Shown here: piece after piece, positions 34,601 through 44,342 of the stretch | Layout of the letters: each line of letters begins with the position of its first letter | How positions within the stretch are numbered: the stretch's first letter is position 1 | Source: Cymbomonas tetramitiformis | Taxonomy: Eukaryota > Chlorophyta > Pyramimonadophyceae > Pyramimonadales > Pyramimonadaceae | NCBI GenBank assembly: GCA_001247695.2 | Contig: LGRX02027144.1 | Span: forward strand, 1 to 64,000 | DNA length: 64,000 nucleotides | Direction of reading: 5' to 3' | The notes under the pieces: model-generated | Told to the model about the DNA's origin: nothing | Database searches by the model: none | Seen by the model: only the letters and a program-made list of their open reading frames with translations | Program-made: the position numbers and the translations under genes

Positions 34601-37600
34601 GCTCAAACAGGGGAGATAGAGGCCCTCGCCGCCTCCGGCCTGCTCGGGCAGGTCCCTGAGAGCATGACAGACAGCTCCGCGCGTGGGCTCAGGAAGGAGG
34701 CAGAGATGCCTCGGGCGGCGTTTGAGGTGCTGGCTGCGGGGTCCAGCTGGCCCCTTGACGTAGCCCCGGGAGACAACCCTGCCCAATGGTCGATCGTGGC
34801 AGACACCCTACTGGAGGCCGCCGTGGCAGGCGGGGCAGACGAATGCGTGCCTCGCGCGCTGCGTTGCCTTGGGGAGCAGCTCAGCAGGAGTGGCGGGGCG
34901 GAGTGGGCGTTGCCTCTGCTGCCTCTGCTACTTCGCGTGCTGCATACTGCTCTCTGTGCTTTGCACTCCACGACAGATGCGTTGGCCAGCGGGGAAGGTG
35001 TGGCGCAGACGGCCGGTGCAGGGCCGCAACCTGAGCGAGGCGCTGGCTCCTCAGACCCTCGAGTGACAGAGTTCAGAGGCGCAGTCGCAGCGATCATCAA
35101 CCCTGCATGGCCAATCATTAAGGAGTGGCATCTGCAGCTGCTGCTGACGGGGCGCGCGCCTCAGGTGGTCCATGCTCAGCAGAGCCATTCACAAAGCCTC
35201 GCGATGGTGGAGGGGGCGACAGCCCTAGCAGCCACGATGGAGAGGCTGGCAGCGAAGTACCCACTGCAGGTGAGGAGCGCCGAGGGCTATGGACCGATGC
35301 CGGGTGTTGAAAGCATCGCATGGGTGGATATGCAAATGCTTTTAGTTTTTCTTGACTCGTTACCGTTTTCGATGATGGTTACGTAGTGTGCCAGGAATTA
35401 CTACCCATCTGGCCAAGCTGTCACCCATCCACCCAAGCTGTCACCCATCCACCCAAGCCTGTCACCCATCCACCCCCGCCTGTCACCCATCCACCCAAGC
35501 CTATCACCCATCCACCCAAGCTGTCACCCATCCACCCAAGCCTGTCACCCATCCACCCAAGCTTGTCACCCATCCATCCAAGCCTGCCATCCATCCACCC
35601 AAGCTGTCACCCATCCACCCACGCCTGTCACCCATCCACCCAAGCTGTCACCCATATACCCAAGCTGTCACCCATCCACCCAAGCCTGTCACCCATCCAC
35701 CCAAGCCTGTCACCCATCCACCCAAGCTGTCACCCATATACCCAAGCTGTCACCCATCCACCCAAGCTTATCACCCATCCACCCAAGCCTGTCACCCATC
35801 CACCCAAGCCTGTCACCCATCCACCCAAGCTGTCACCCATCCACCCCCGCCTGTCACCCATCCACCCAAGCCTGTCACCCATCCACCCAAGCTGTCACCC
35901 ATTCACCCAAGCCTGTCGCCCATATACCCAAGCCTGTCACCCATATACCCAAGCCTGTCACCCACCCACCCAAGCTTGTCACCCATCCACCCAAACCGGT
36001 CACCCATATACCCAAGCCTGTGACCCATCCACCCAAGCCTGCCATCCATCCACCCAAGCCTGTCACCCATATACCCAAGCTGTCACCCATCCACCCAAGC
36101 CTGTCACCCATCCACCCCCGCCTGTCACCCATCCACCCAAGCCTGTCACCCATCCACCCAAGCTGTCACCCATCCGCCCAAGCCTGTCACCCATCCACCC
36201 AAGCCCTGAGATCCAACACACCAGGGCCACTGATCGGATGTGGATTGTACCCGCAGGACATGCGGTGTGCTGTCGCATACCTTGCAGCGGTGGCAGTGCA
36301 GGACACGACCGCAGAGCGCCCGGGCGCCCCCGGGCTTGCCTTTGCGCAGAGCCTACGCAGCGCCCTCGGAGCGTCCTCGCCGAGCTCCCGAGCCGAGGCA
36401 GTGAACGCCACCCTCAAGGCTTTGTGTGCAGCTCTGCGCGTCACCGCTCCCGAGGCCACCATGGACGCCGAGCTTCTGGGCAGCCTGGCTGCAGACCCTG
36501 TGGTGGGCAGGTCGGTGTTTGGCCTCCACCTGCGGGCAGCATCGCCACAGCCCCTAGTGGGCAGGCGCTGCCGCTGCTGATGTCAGACCAAACTGCCGCG
36601 CAGCAGAAGCCCATGACCACCATGCCAACAGACGATCCGGGGCGATATTTCGATGTTAGAAACGCCATTTAGGGTATGACCGAGCACGTATGGTATTTTC
36701 CGAGTGCGCGAGCTTTCTGGGCAGGCGTGATCAAATTCCTGTTGAGTTGAGCATGTATCAACGTGAGAGGGATTGTTCGCAAGGAAATTGCTGACATGCA
36801 GCCGTCAGTAAAATTGCGGTCGACTCGAAATGCTCCGCAATTATACTCCCTTGCTTTAGGAGGTCGCTGTCATTCGATCACCAGAGCCATGCGGCGGAGC
36901 AACACGCCTTACTTTGGCATCGGAGAGGCGAGGTTGCATGCCGATGTCTCATGAGTTGAAAAGACGCATGTGGCATGATGCTTCCACGGCGCGCCCATGT
37001 GCATCCATGTGTTTTCAAAGGGAGGAATGTGGATTTGTAATTTGGCCACGTGATGCTTTGAACGCCATCCAACTAGATGCGATATCCAGAACTAGGCCAA
37101 AGTAACCGATTCTCGATCCATGATGGTCTCACCACCACCAAGCCGGAAGCCGCATGTACTGACCGCGCATGTGATCTCCGCACAGTTGTGCGGCATTGGC
37201 AAAAGCAATGGCATCCCTCGAGGCTGCGTGGCAGCGAGCAGTGGAGGCCAACGCTCAGTGGCAAGAGCCGTGGAGGGCAGCAAAGTCTGAAGTGCTGCGG
37301 GTGTGGCGCGACCGAGAGTGTCAAAAAGCTCACTTTCGCGAGGAACACATGCTGCGGTGCGCCACCAGCGTGCACTGCTGTGCGTCGAATATATCGATGT
37401 TACTGATATCCCTCACACCTCGACGTTTGAATTTTTACCCCGAGACTCTCTGGTGGACTCACAGCTGCATATTCCGCATGCACTGCACTCTCTCGCAGGG
37501 GCCACCAGGGCCCGTATGGGGCCCGTATGGGTCATATACTCACAGTCATCTTTGCAGTTCAGTGTCTCACTGCAGACGCCGGACTCAATCACGGTCACCT

Positions 37601-37911
37601 TCCTGTGCAGGTGTGCCAAGTGCGGTCGAGCATGGAAGACTTTGCAGGCCCCAGAGGGTCCCCTACAGCAGCTGCAGCAATGCGCGGATCAGTACCGCCT
37701 GCAGACGCCCCTTCGATTTTTTCTGGCTGATGAGCTGGCAGTCAGTCTTGAACGGGAGAAGACGCCTGGGCAAGTTGTAAACATGCTGCGATTGCTGATA
37801 ACACAACATCTCTCTGGAGGGATATCTGGAGGAGAGGAGGAGCCCAGTGAGCAGAGGCTGCTCCCTCTCGAAGCGCCACAGCTCTGTCCGGAGGACTTCC
37901 CCGAGAACTAA
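25194..37911 (+). CDS. Very large multi-exon gene of unknown function (~2,000 aa) with Cys-rich segments
   Basis: Exons (boundaries by phase-consistent splice sites): 25194-25304, 25717-26064, 26754-27353, 28313-28624, 29375-31401, 32067-about 33000, about 33108-33257, about 33900-34073, 34464-35269, 36257-36510, 37186-37356, 37611-37911 (TAA). Joined frames are open throughout except for one missing base near 34611. The protein is mostly predicted helical, with Cys clusters (ADCGFLG...CDLHG; CEYCGG-x7-[23 protein letters not shown]) that look zinc-binding. There is no signal peptide. The second cluster resembles half of a DnaJ CxxCxGxG zinc site, but no J domain is seen. It could be two adjacent genes split near 28.7-29.3 kb. 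I do not recognise the family. Confidence 0.6.
27464..27835 (+). repeat. 31 bp minisatellite in intron 3
   Basis: About 12 copies of ATGCCACTCTCTTGCCGAGC + TAACACACGAG with small deletions, wholly within the intron 27354-28312. Confidence 0.9.
29375..31401 (+). CDS. Exon 5 of the large gene (675 codons + 2 nt)
   Basis: The acceptor TGTATGCACGCAG precedes GCGGACTGCGGC; the donor is GAGAG|GTATGT in phase 2. The open frame extends upstream to about 29069 and downstream to 31828, so alternative ends exist. A weaker donor at GAGCG|GTTTAT (about 31457) is in the same phase and would add a helical 19-residue segment. Content includes Ala/Leu-rich helices, a C-x-H cluster ([19 protein letters not shown]) and acidic/Gly-rich loops. 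Confidence 0.65.
32067..33257 (+). CDS. Exons 6-7 of the large gene
   Basis: Exon 6 begins after CAACCTCATTCAG and restores the phase-2 codon. It carries CEYCGG...[14 protein letters not shown] and a helical region ([20 protein letters not shown]). Its end, near 33000, is uncertain. A C-rich segment then precedes an acceptor CCCGGAGCAG and an exon reading [20 protein letters not shown] to a donor-like CAAAG|GTTCCC near 33257. The exact exon 6 donor is not resolved. Confidence 0.45.
33900..35269 (+). CDS. Exons 8-9 of the large gene, with a 1 nt frame break
   Basis: Exon 8 (about 33900-34073) ends [18 protein letters not shown] in phase 0. Exon 9 (34464-35269) begins after CGTTGTCCCGCAG with [13 protein letters not shown] and ends CTGCAG|GTGAGG. 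At about 34611 (CAGGGGAGATAG) the frame hits a stop; one additional G gives [17 protein letters not shown] and keeps exon 9 a multiple of three (807 nt). This favours a consensus error or a fresh indel over a true gene end. Confidence 0.6.
35400..36215 (+). repeat. 21 bp minisatellite in the intron before exon 10
   Basis: About 38 copies of GTCACCCATCCACCCAAGCC(T), with variants lacking one base and variants with ATATACC, fill most of the intron 35270-36256. The array is open in several frames, but the flanking splice sites place it in an intron. Confidence 0.95.
36257..37911 (+). CDS. Exons 10-12 of the large gene, including the stop
   Basis: 36257-36510 starts after TGTACCCGCAG and ends GGCAG|GTCGGT in phase 2. 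37186-37356 starts after CTCCGCACAG and ends CTGCG|GTGCGC in phase 2. 37611-37911 starts after CTTCCTGTGCAG and ends at TAA. The junctions make continuous protein ([16 protein letters not shown]) with a CxxC knuckle. The C-terminus is acidic (CPEDFPEN). Confidence 0.65.
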
Positions 37912-38764
37912 GGGGAATGGTGGCTGGCAGCTATGGCACCATCTCAATGGCTTGTTGAACTATTCCAACTTATGCGGGCAGAAGCAGGCGACGGCCATGG
38001 ACATGTTCCGTAGGTGCATGATGAAACATGCGCGCCTCGCATAAGTAGAAGTGTCGTATCTAATTATGGTATAGACGTATGCATGCATATAGTGTGCACG
38101 TCCAATGGTATTATAGTATATATGTAATATAATAGTGATTCGGTACACCATAAATGTATGTATGTCCAATTCGTAAGACTGTGTGAAATTCGCATTTGCC
38201 CTTATGTTTGCTCGTCTGTATAATTCTCCTGACTATGCCCACGTCGTGCAAAAGCATGACTTCGTGTCCAATGCTGAACATCGGATGGAAATCAATACGA
38301 GATTCTTAGAATCTATAAATGGGGGGGTGTCTAATTATGTCCTAATTTTTCGTCGCCAATGTGACCGAACATTGAATACGTCGTCGTCGTCATCATCATC
38401 ATCGCGTCATCGTCGTCATCATCCAATTCGTTTCGGGGGAAACTGAATGCCAGTCAATCAGAGACTATCGAATAATACTCAGTGATATAGCGTCTTTAAT
38501 CCGGTACTGCCCCCTTGAATTCATACGTCCACTTCGATCCACGCACCTGAGTGTTGCCCCCGTATGACCAACACAGCAGCAACGAGCACATTGTCGAACC
38601 TGTTGCGGTAATTCAAAAGATGACCACCAACAGATTCTGGTGACGCCGACCTTCGTAAGAAGGTTTGTCAATAATATTTTCTGAATATATATAATGCTTG
38701 TACACACTAAGCCCTGGTAGGGTTGCTGGTTTCTGCAGATGGCTGATGAGCCACACCTGACAGC
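37912..38764. other. Interval with no supported gene
   Basis: The 3' flank of the large gene: AT-rich, with a GTC/ATC microsatellite at 38380-38425. No exon chain on either strand. Confidence 0.55.
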
Positions 38765-38768
38765 TTAA

Positions 38769-38924
38769 GAGCCGATTTTTGAGAGGGGACGGAGATTGGT
38801 ATATCATTTTGGCAGTGGCATTTCGGGCAATCGCAGTGTTAAGAAGTGTGATTCACGATGTGATTAATCCTTAACACTGTGAATCACACTACCGGAATTC
38901 TCCGTCACCTCTCAAAATCGACTC
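38769..38924. mobile_element. 156 bp MITE flanked by TTAA (piggyBac-type target site)
   Basis: TTAA at 38765-38768 and 38925-38928 flanks inverted arms of about 27 bp: GAGCCGATTTTTGAGAGGGG on the left, and GAGTCGATTTTGAGAGGTGA as the reverse complement of the right arm. A second inner inverted repeat (GTGTGATTCAC / GTGAATCACAC) is present. TTAA duplication is characteristic of piggyBac-like elements; the terminal bases differ from the classical CCCT ends. Confidence 0.75.
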
Positions 38925-39728
38925 TTAAGGAGGTGCTGCTATAGCGCCCCATGATGATAATCGCGCACAATGTGCAGGATATATCGGATGTGATAGCATG
39001 CATCAAGGCCGCCAATTTTATGAGTACATGTATACGCACCTCGATAGCATCACATGCAATTTCTATGAGCATATATGTACCCCATCTCGATGGTATCCTA
39101 CGAACCTCTCGTGGACAAAGATAATCTCTGTACGTGGCATTTGGCATAGATACCACCGTGGCGAAATAGATTTCTCGTTCACACATCTATAATTTCTAGC
39201 ACGCTGAGTCTAGTACTTGGCATTTTCGTTGAGCCATCAAAACTAAAAGACAGCTGTTGGGAAATAATGGAGGAGGTGCCACGCTGTGCGCATGTCATGA
39301 TAATTCATGTATAGGCAAATCCCTACTAAATATCGTGGTAAACCTTCAATCTTAACATGCATTCCACGCCAGGTGAAAAATCACTTGTTCGGAAGAGCGC
39401 ATTGTGTGTGTGCTCATCCTTGGACCAACTCCTTTGGCACACCGTAGCCGCAGAAAACCGGCTGCACTATGTACCCACGCCGGATCAAAGGGTTCAGCAC
39501 GCGCGCGCAAGCCCACGAAGCCTGTGCCGGACTCGCGGTTGGGATTTCGTCCTTTCCCCTTTTGCGCCCTTTGCGGGGAAGCGGAGGCTGTGCCGGGATG
39601 CTTGGGAGCGCCCGCCGAGGCGCGTGGGCACGGACTGGACACTTCTTGGAAGCGCAGTGCGCGTGGGCTCCACGTGGCGGGGCACGCGCGCGGATGCTGA
39701 CGGCGGCGCGGTGCGGGGCCCGCGGCAG

Positions 39729-39900
39729 ATCAACCTGATCCTCGCGGAGTGCGAAGTGCTGCCGCCGATCATGCGCCTGCTCGGCACGCTGCACGAGCAC
39801 GAGGCCAGCAAGGCGCAAGGGCTAGCGGAGGCCCTCACGACAGTGCGCGGCGCTCTGCAGCGGGGCGGCCTGCACCTCCCCCGCCTCGTCGTCAATTCTT
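39729..39900 (+). CDS. Possible isolated exon or gene fragment
   Basis: After CCCGCGGCAG the frame reads INLILAECEVLPPIMRLLGT and continues as an amphipathic Leu-rich helix for about 35 residues. Composition and codon use look coding, but no partner exons were found. It may be an orphan exon or pseudogene. 39357-39728 in the same frame is low-confidence. Confidence 0.3.
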
Positions 39901-39980
39901 TGAGCTGCGCACGGCTCTCTGGGTCCATACTGTACAGTTCATCAACAGTTGGTAACAGTGGTGGACTCTCTAAATTTTAA

Positions 39981-40489
39981 GAAAGCTGCTGGGCTGAGTT
40001 ACGTGGACGTGGATGAGTTTAAGAAATTAGCTGGTTGGCTCGAAATCCGAAATTCCTTATTCTTAGCGATTCTCTTAGGACGCGACGCTGGCGGGGGAAG
40101 GGGGGGTACCCAAGTCGACGGGAATGGCTGGCTGGCCCAAAATCTCCGGTTTTCTTAAAGGTGAGCGATTACTGTACGCCATGGTGGCAATTTGATGTGA
40201 ACGGTGTTAACAATACCATATATCACATCTCCCCACACCATCAGAAGACTGATAACAATTTCCCACACGATAACACAAACAAGCAGCACGATTGATGCAA
40301 GAATAAACAAGATGTGCAATATATGCATGTCAGCATTTCTGTGCAAATGTTCGTCAATATAAAAGTAAGGCATAAAATTTGTTGGCTAAAGCAAGAATGC
40401 AGAGGTAGCTTCATCAACAAAAAAAGCCGAAATTTGTGGTAACTTTATTTACAAATGAGAAAAATAATGTTTGATACACAAATCCCATT
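39981..40489. other. AT-rich interval without a gene
   Basis: No supported ORF or repeat. It forms the 3' flank of the minus-strand hAT gene; AATAAA-like words occur but none is decisive. Confidence 0.5.
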
Positions 40490-42013
40490 CTATTCATTCT
40501 CATCATCAGAATTCTCATCCTCGGAATAACCGTGCTGTTGCGAATTATTGTGATAAGTCTTGATATATGCTGATACAATATCAGCCACTGATGGTTGCAG
40601 GAATTTGTATTGCCAGTTTGCCCTCACAAACATGTACATCTCCAACATATCCGGAGATAACCCACGAGAGTGAAGTCTGCCAATAACGTACCAGCATTGC
40701 TAAAAAGCTGTTCCACGTTGGCAGATGCACACTTCTTGGAACAACAATCAGCAAAATACACTGCAGTGTGAATTGGGATTTGTTGCTCATAATCACAATA
40801 AAACTGGAACTGGTCAAACTCATGAGTGGCGTGTACAACATACTTCCCACTAGACACTGCAGCTTTGCACAGTGCAGCAAAACTGTCCTTCTCAGTACGA
40901 ATGCGTTCTGTCAGCAAAGCGTCAGTGGAGTCGGCACCATCACAAATTAATTCAATGACAGGTGTGGTCCCTATGAAAGAGGTTGCCAGCTCCGCCAGAG
41001 TTCTCCTTCTCTTGGGGGCGGGCTTACTGACTGACTCTGGCGCTGGGCTTGCAAGATCGACCACAGAGGCAGTGTCCGAGGTTTGCACGTTGCTTGGAGT
41101 GTTTAGCCAACCCTTGGTCAACAAGTACTTGCCTCGGAATCTCAACTGACGGTTATACTCACCCTCCATCATCTCTACAGTGGCACTCATATCATTAAAG
41201 ATAACACCGTCCACACCCGTGTCTATGGAAGGATTCATCTTCAAAGAAAGCAGGACATCCTTGTCAAACCCAAGAACTCGCTCCTTGAGCTCAGAGGCAG
41301 TGACTGAACGAAATTGCTGCAGATCGGTGGGAAGGGAGCGTGCATGCACATTCTCACATGTTTCAGTATCACCACTACCGCTCACAACCGCCACAACGTC
41401 CGCCGTCAACTCAGCATGCAACGTGGTGGCAAGGATGTAGGCCTTGTCCAACCCACTACCAGTGTGACCTTGAACTGCCTCGGATACCTCATACGGCGTA
41501 GTGAGCAAACTTTCCAGAAGATTATTTTTCTTCCACTCCAAGTTCCCCAAGCAGCGATGCTGCAAAGAGTACTCATTCCCTTTCGCTTCGTTGGCCTCCA
41601 CCTGCGCAAAAAGACATAACTTCTGGAACTGGAACTGGAAAACAAATCAAATCCAAGTGACAACCAAACAAGGATAGACATATGAACATCATAAAGAAGC
41701 TATCACATGCAAAGATACCTGCTCGATGTCGGAATCCTCTCCTTGGCTGCATACGTCCGCGCTCTCCTCGTCGCCACAAACGGCATTGACCGTCACAACA
41801 GCAGCGATGGTTGCAGACGCCGTGGGTTCTTCCTCAAGGTCAGAAACGTAGAACGCAGGATGCTCGGAGCAAGTCCCCTCGCGCGAGCCCGTGAGTGCCA
41901 ACTTGATGTCACTTTCCAGGTGGCGGTTCTGCCGCAACATACGGTACAAACCGCCCCAACGAATCTGGTGCTGACGGTACACGCGCTTGGTGCGGCAAGA
42001 CTTGATGTATATT
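40490..42013 (-). pseudogene. hAT-family transposase, C-terminal part, one frame break
   Basis: Exon 41719-about 42013 reads RWGGLYRMLRQNRHLESDIK and ends CAG|GTATCT. Exon 40490-41601 starts after TTTTGCGCAG with VEANEAKGNEYSLQ and ends at TAG. The hAT C-terminal dimerisation signature is clear: ASANVEQLFSNAG, then LSPDMLEMYMFVRANW. These two parts are in different frames, separated near 40690 (TTGGCAG); one extra G joins them. An acidic tail (SEDENSDDENE) follows. No N-terminal BED finger was found here, so the gene is either incomplete or continues in the exons at 42.6-43.0 kb. Probably non-functional. Confidence 0.75.
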
Positions 42014-42029
42014 CTGCGAAAGGCGGATT

Positions 42030-42060
42030 AACCCGCCGTAACACGTTGTTACGGCGGGTT
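42030..42060. other. Perfect 13 bp hairpin AACCCGCCGTAAC / GTTACGGCGGGTT
   Basis: The arms 42030-42042 and 42048-42060 are exact reverse complements around ACGTT. The AACCCGCC word recurs at about 42333, 42354 and 42530, forming a local family of motif copies immediately upstream of the hAT exon. Confidence 0.65.
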
Positions 42061-42557
42061 ACCAATACCTAGGCATTTCTACGATATCGCGCGCGTAATT
42101 GACTTCGGGCAAAAAGTAGGAACAACAGGCGTTTATCAACCTTCAAAATTACCCCCAAAAAGTTGGCAGAATGCCACACATTTTGGGCTGAGGATTGGTC
42201 TATACCGATAGGGAAGTGCTCTAGATCGAAACTTAAGGTCACAAAACATAAAACCTCCTTCAAATATTGTCACTTAGTGCCTTGGGACCACCACGTAGCC
42301 TACGCGGAGCAACAATAAACGAAGTTAGGGATTAACCCGCCGTAATTTTCGGGCCAACCCGCCCTAACTTTGAACGCCATTTCAGCCCGCTATACCCATC
42401 CAAGTAGCAGAAATTAAAGTTTCCACACACAAAACTAACTACAATCAACATTGCCAAGCATGGGTTTTATGCGATATCTCGAATTATTGTGGGTATTAGA
42501 GTGCTCGGATATCGCTCTTAGGTATTGTTAACCCGCCCAAAAATTAGTAGAATATAC

Positions 42558-42979
42558 ATTGACGCCTCGGCTCTTCTGAGCTTGTTGAAGTCGGAGAGCA
42601 TGTTTGACAGAGCAATGAAAGCGTCTGCTCCGCCGGGCGTTCCGCTTGATGTGGCTCAGTATCGTCGGGTTCTTCTTCTGTCCAGCAGAACCCAGACCGT
42701 GCTGAATAGCTCGTTGAAGATGATGAGGGAAACAAACCTGCAACGAACAGGTAGAAACAACGATCTATGTCAGCGTGAACTTAACCATCAATAGATGCGT
42801 CGGTGTACGCAGGTACGTACATATGTGCGAATGTTTGTTGGTCACTGCATACGTAAAAATAACAACTCAACAATAAAAAACCCGCACGCACGCACCTTCG
42901 TTTTTTTCTGCAAGGCTGCAAACGCCTTCTTGTTGTTGCTGGCTCCATCCAACGTTGGCAAGGTGATGCTTTTCTCCAT
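42558..42979 (-). CDS. Two candidate 5' exons, possibly of the hAT gene
   Basis: Exon A (42896-42979) begins ATG and reads MEKSITLPTLDGASNNKKAF, ending AAG|GTGCGT. Exon B (42558-42737) starts after TTCGTTGCAG, is 60 codons, basic (SHIKRNARRSRRFHC), and ends AAT|GTATAT. Both are phase 0 and exact multiples of three. Distance and strand suggest they precede the hAT exons, but the next junction does not resolve cleanly. Confidence 0.4.
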
Positions 42980-43671
42980 TGTGAGGTTGTAAATACTCGA
43001 CTTTAGATTGAACCTGTGATCATCCTGTGATAGACCACCAGGAGAGATCTCACTCTATTCCACCGGCGCACGCCCCATAAGGCAAGACGCGCGTGGTTGG
43101 GGCTACTGCTCTAAGATGAAAGCGAGAGCAGCAGCCCCACTTCCCACCTCAACGCGCTCTCTAGAAAACAACGGGACAACTGTATTTATGATACGATGTC
43201 AGAATATCACTAACAGGCTAAAGCAGTGATATCTCTGTGAACTCGGAACGTGTCGGGTGAAAAGCCTGGATGTGGTGACACGGTAATCAACTATACGGTG
43301 TTCGGACTAGTTAGAGCTATGACTTGCCATACACCAATGACAGCGGTCATATCTCGTTAGATATTCACCATTATTCATGACACGCGCACATGCCGCAATG
43401 ATGCGAAAGGCATTTTCCAGCCCACATCGAGAAAACAACAAGCGCAGCTCGCAATCCCATCATAAACGTTCACCACCCAAGGTGACTGAAATCGCATACC
43501 GCCGCTACGCCCAGAGCGCACAACCTACGTGAACGGCTTACTTTAGCCAACCACGCCCTTTGTAGTTGAGGGATCGTAACACGAAGCGTGGACTGGGTCT
43601 AAGACCTAGGAGAATGCGCTGCAATATACCTAACGACCGGTTGGCTCGAGTACCGTACTGTATCTCGGATA
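42980..43671. other. Non-coding interval with a 14 bp hairpin
   Basis: GGGGCTACTGCTCT (43099-43112) pairs with AGAGCAGCAGCCCC (43125-43138) with one mismatch around 12 nt. No gene is seen. Confidence 0.5.
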
Positions 43672-43878
43672 TATCAAGGTATGTCTTACGCAAGGTCGAC
43701 TTTACACAAAACTTCTGAAAATATTTTTATTCGATAAACATGTCGCTCAAAGCAATCTACACATATTGCGTACTCCGGGTATGCAATTGACCCAGGCATT
43801 GAAAAGTTATGGTCGATACCGCTCAATTATCTCCCATACTTAACCATACATAAGCGGAAACTTAAATCGCTTACATCT

Positions 43879-44090
43879 TGTCAGATATATAGTCGGGTGT
43901 ATATATATCGGATAACGGAGAATACACCCTGAGTTAAGGGTTTCGATATCAGAACGGTAAAAGTCTCCGATTGATAAAAGAGATACACATAAATACTAAC
44001 GGGTGTTTCCCGTCTACTGGTGACGGTCACCCAGCCTACTATAGGAAGTGACAGGTGACAGTCTTTACTGTCGGTGTGTCACATCCAGCA
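43879..44090 (-). repeat. 3' LTR of element 2
   Basis: 212 bp; compared with the other LTR it lacks a GCT triplet and has GAATACACC for GAATAAACC. Confidence 0.85.
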
Positions 44091-44342
44091 CACCACCTAG
44101 GGTGGTGACCGGAGCTAGTAGTGAACGAAGCAAACAAACTCCCTATTCAACTTCAGGAGGAAACTGTAGCACAACTGGGGGCCTGTACTCTCGGTCAGGG
44201 CGGTCCCAGGTCACAGCGAGATTGTCAGATACTGCTGTTACTTTGCTAAAACCCTAAACACAGCTCAAACTCAGAGAGCCCTTCTGCACATCTAGGAGGC
44301 TACACTACAGGTAACTCCTAGGCAGGCTCGGCGTGACTAATC

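Noticed and set aside
35400..36215. Coding repeat protein (HPSxPIHP-like frames)
   Set aside because: All frames are open merely because of the 21 bp period; flanking GTGAGG donor and CCCGCAG acceptor place it in an intron.
40675..40700. 15 nt GT...AG mini-intron at the hAT frame break (GTACGTTATTGGCAG)
   Set aside because: Removing 15 nt does not change the frame, so it cannot explain the break; one-base indel is simpler.
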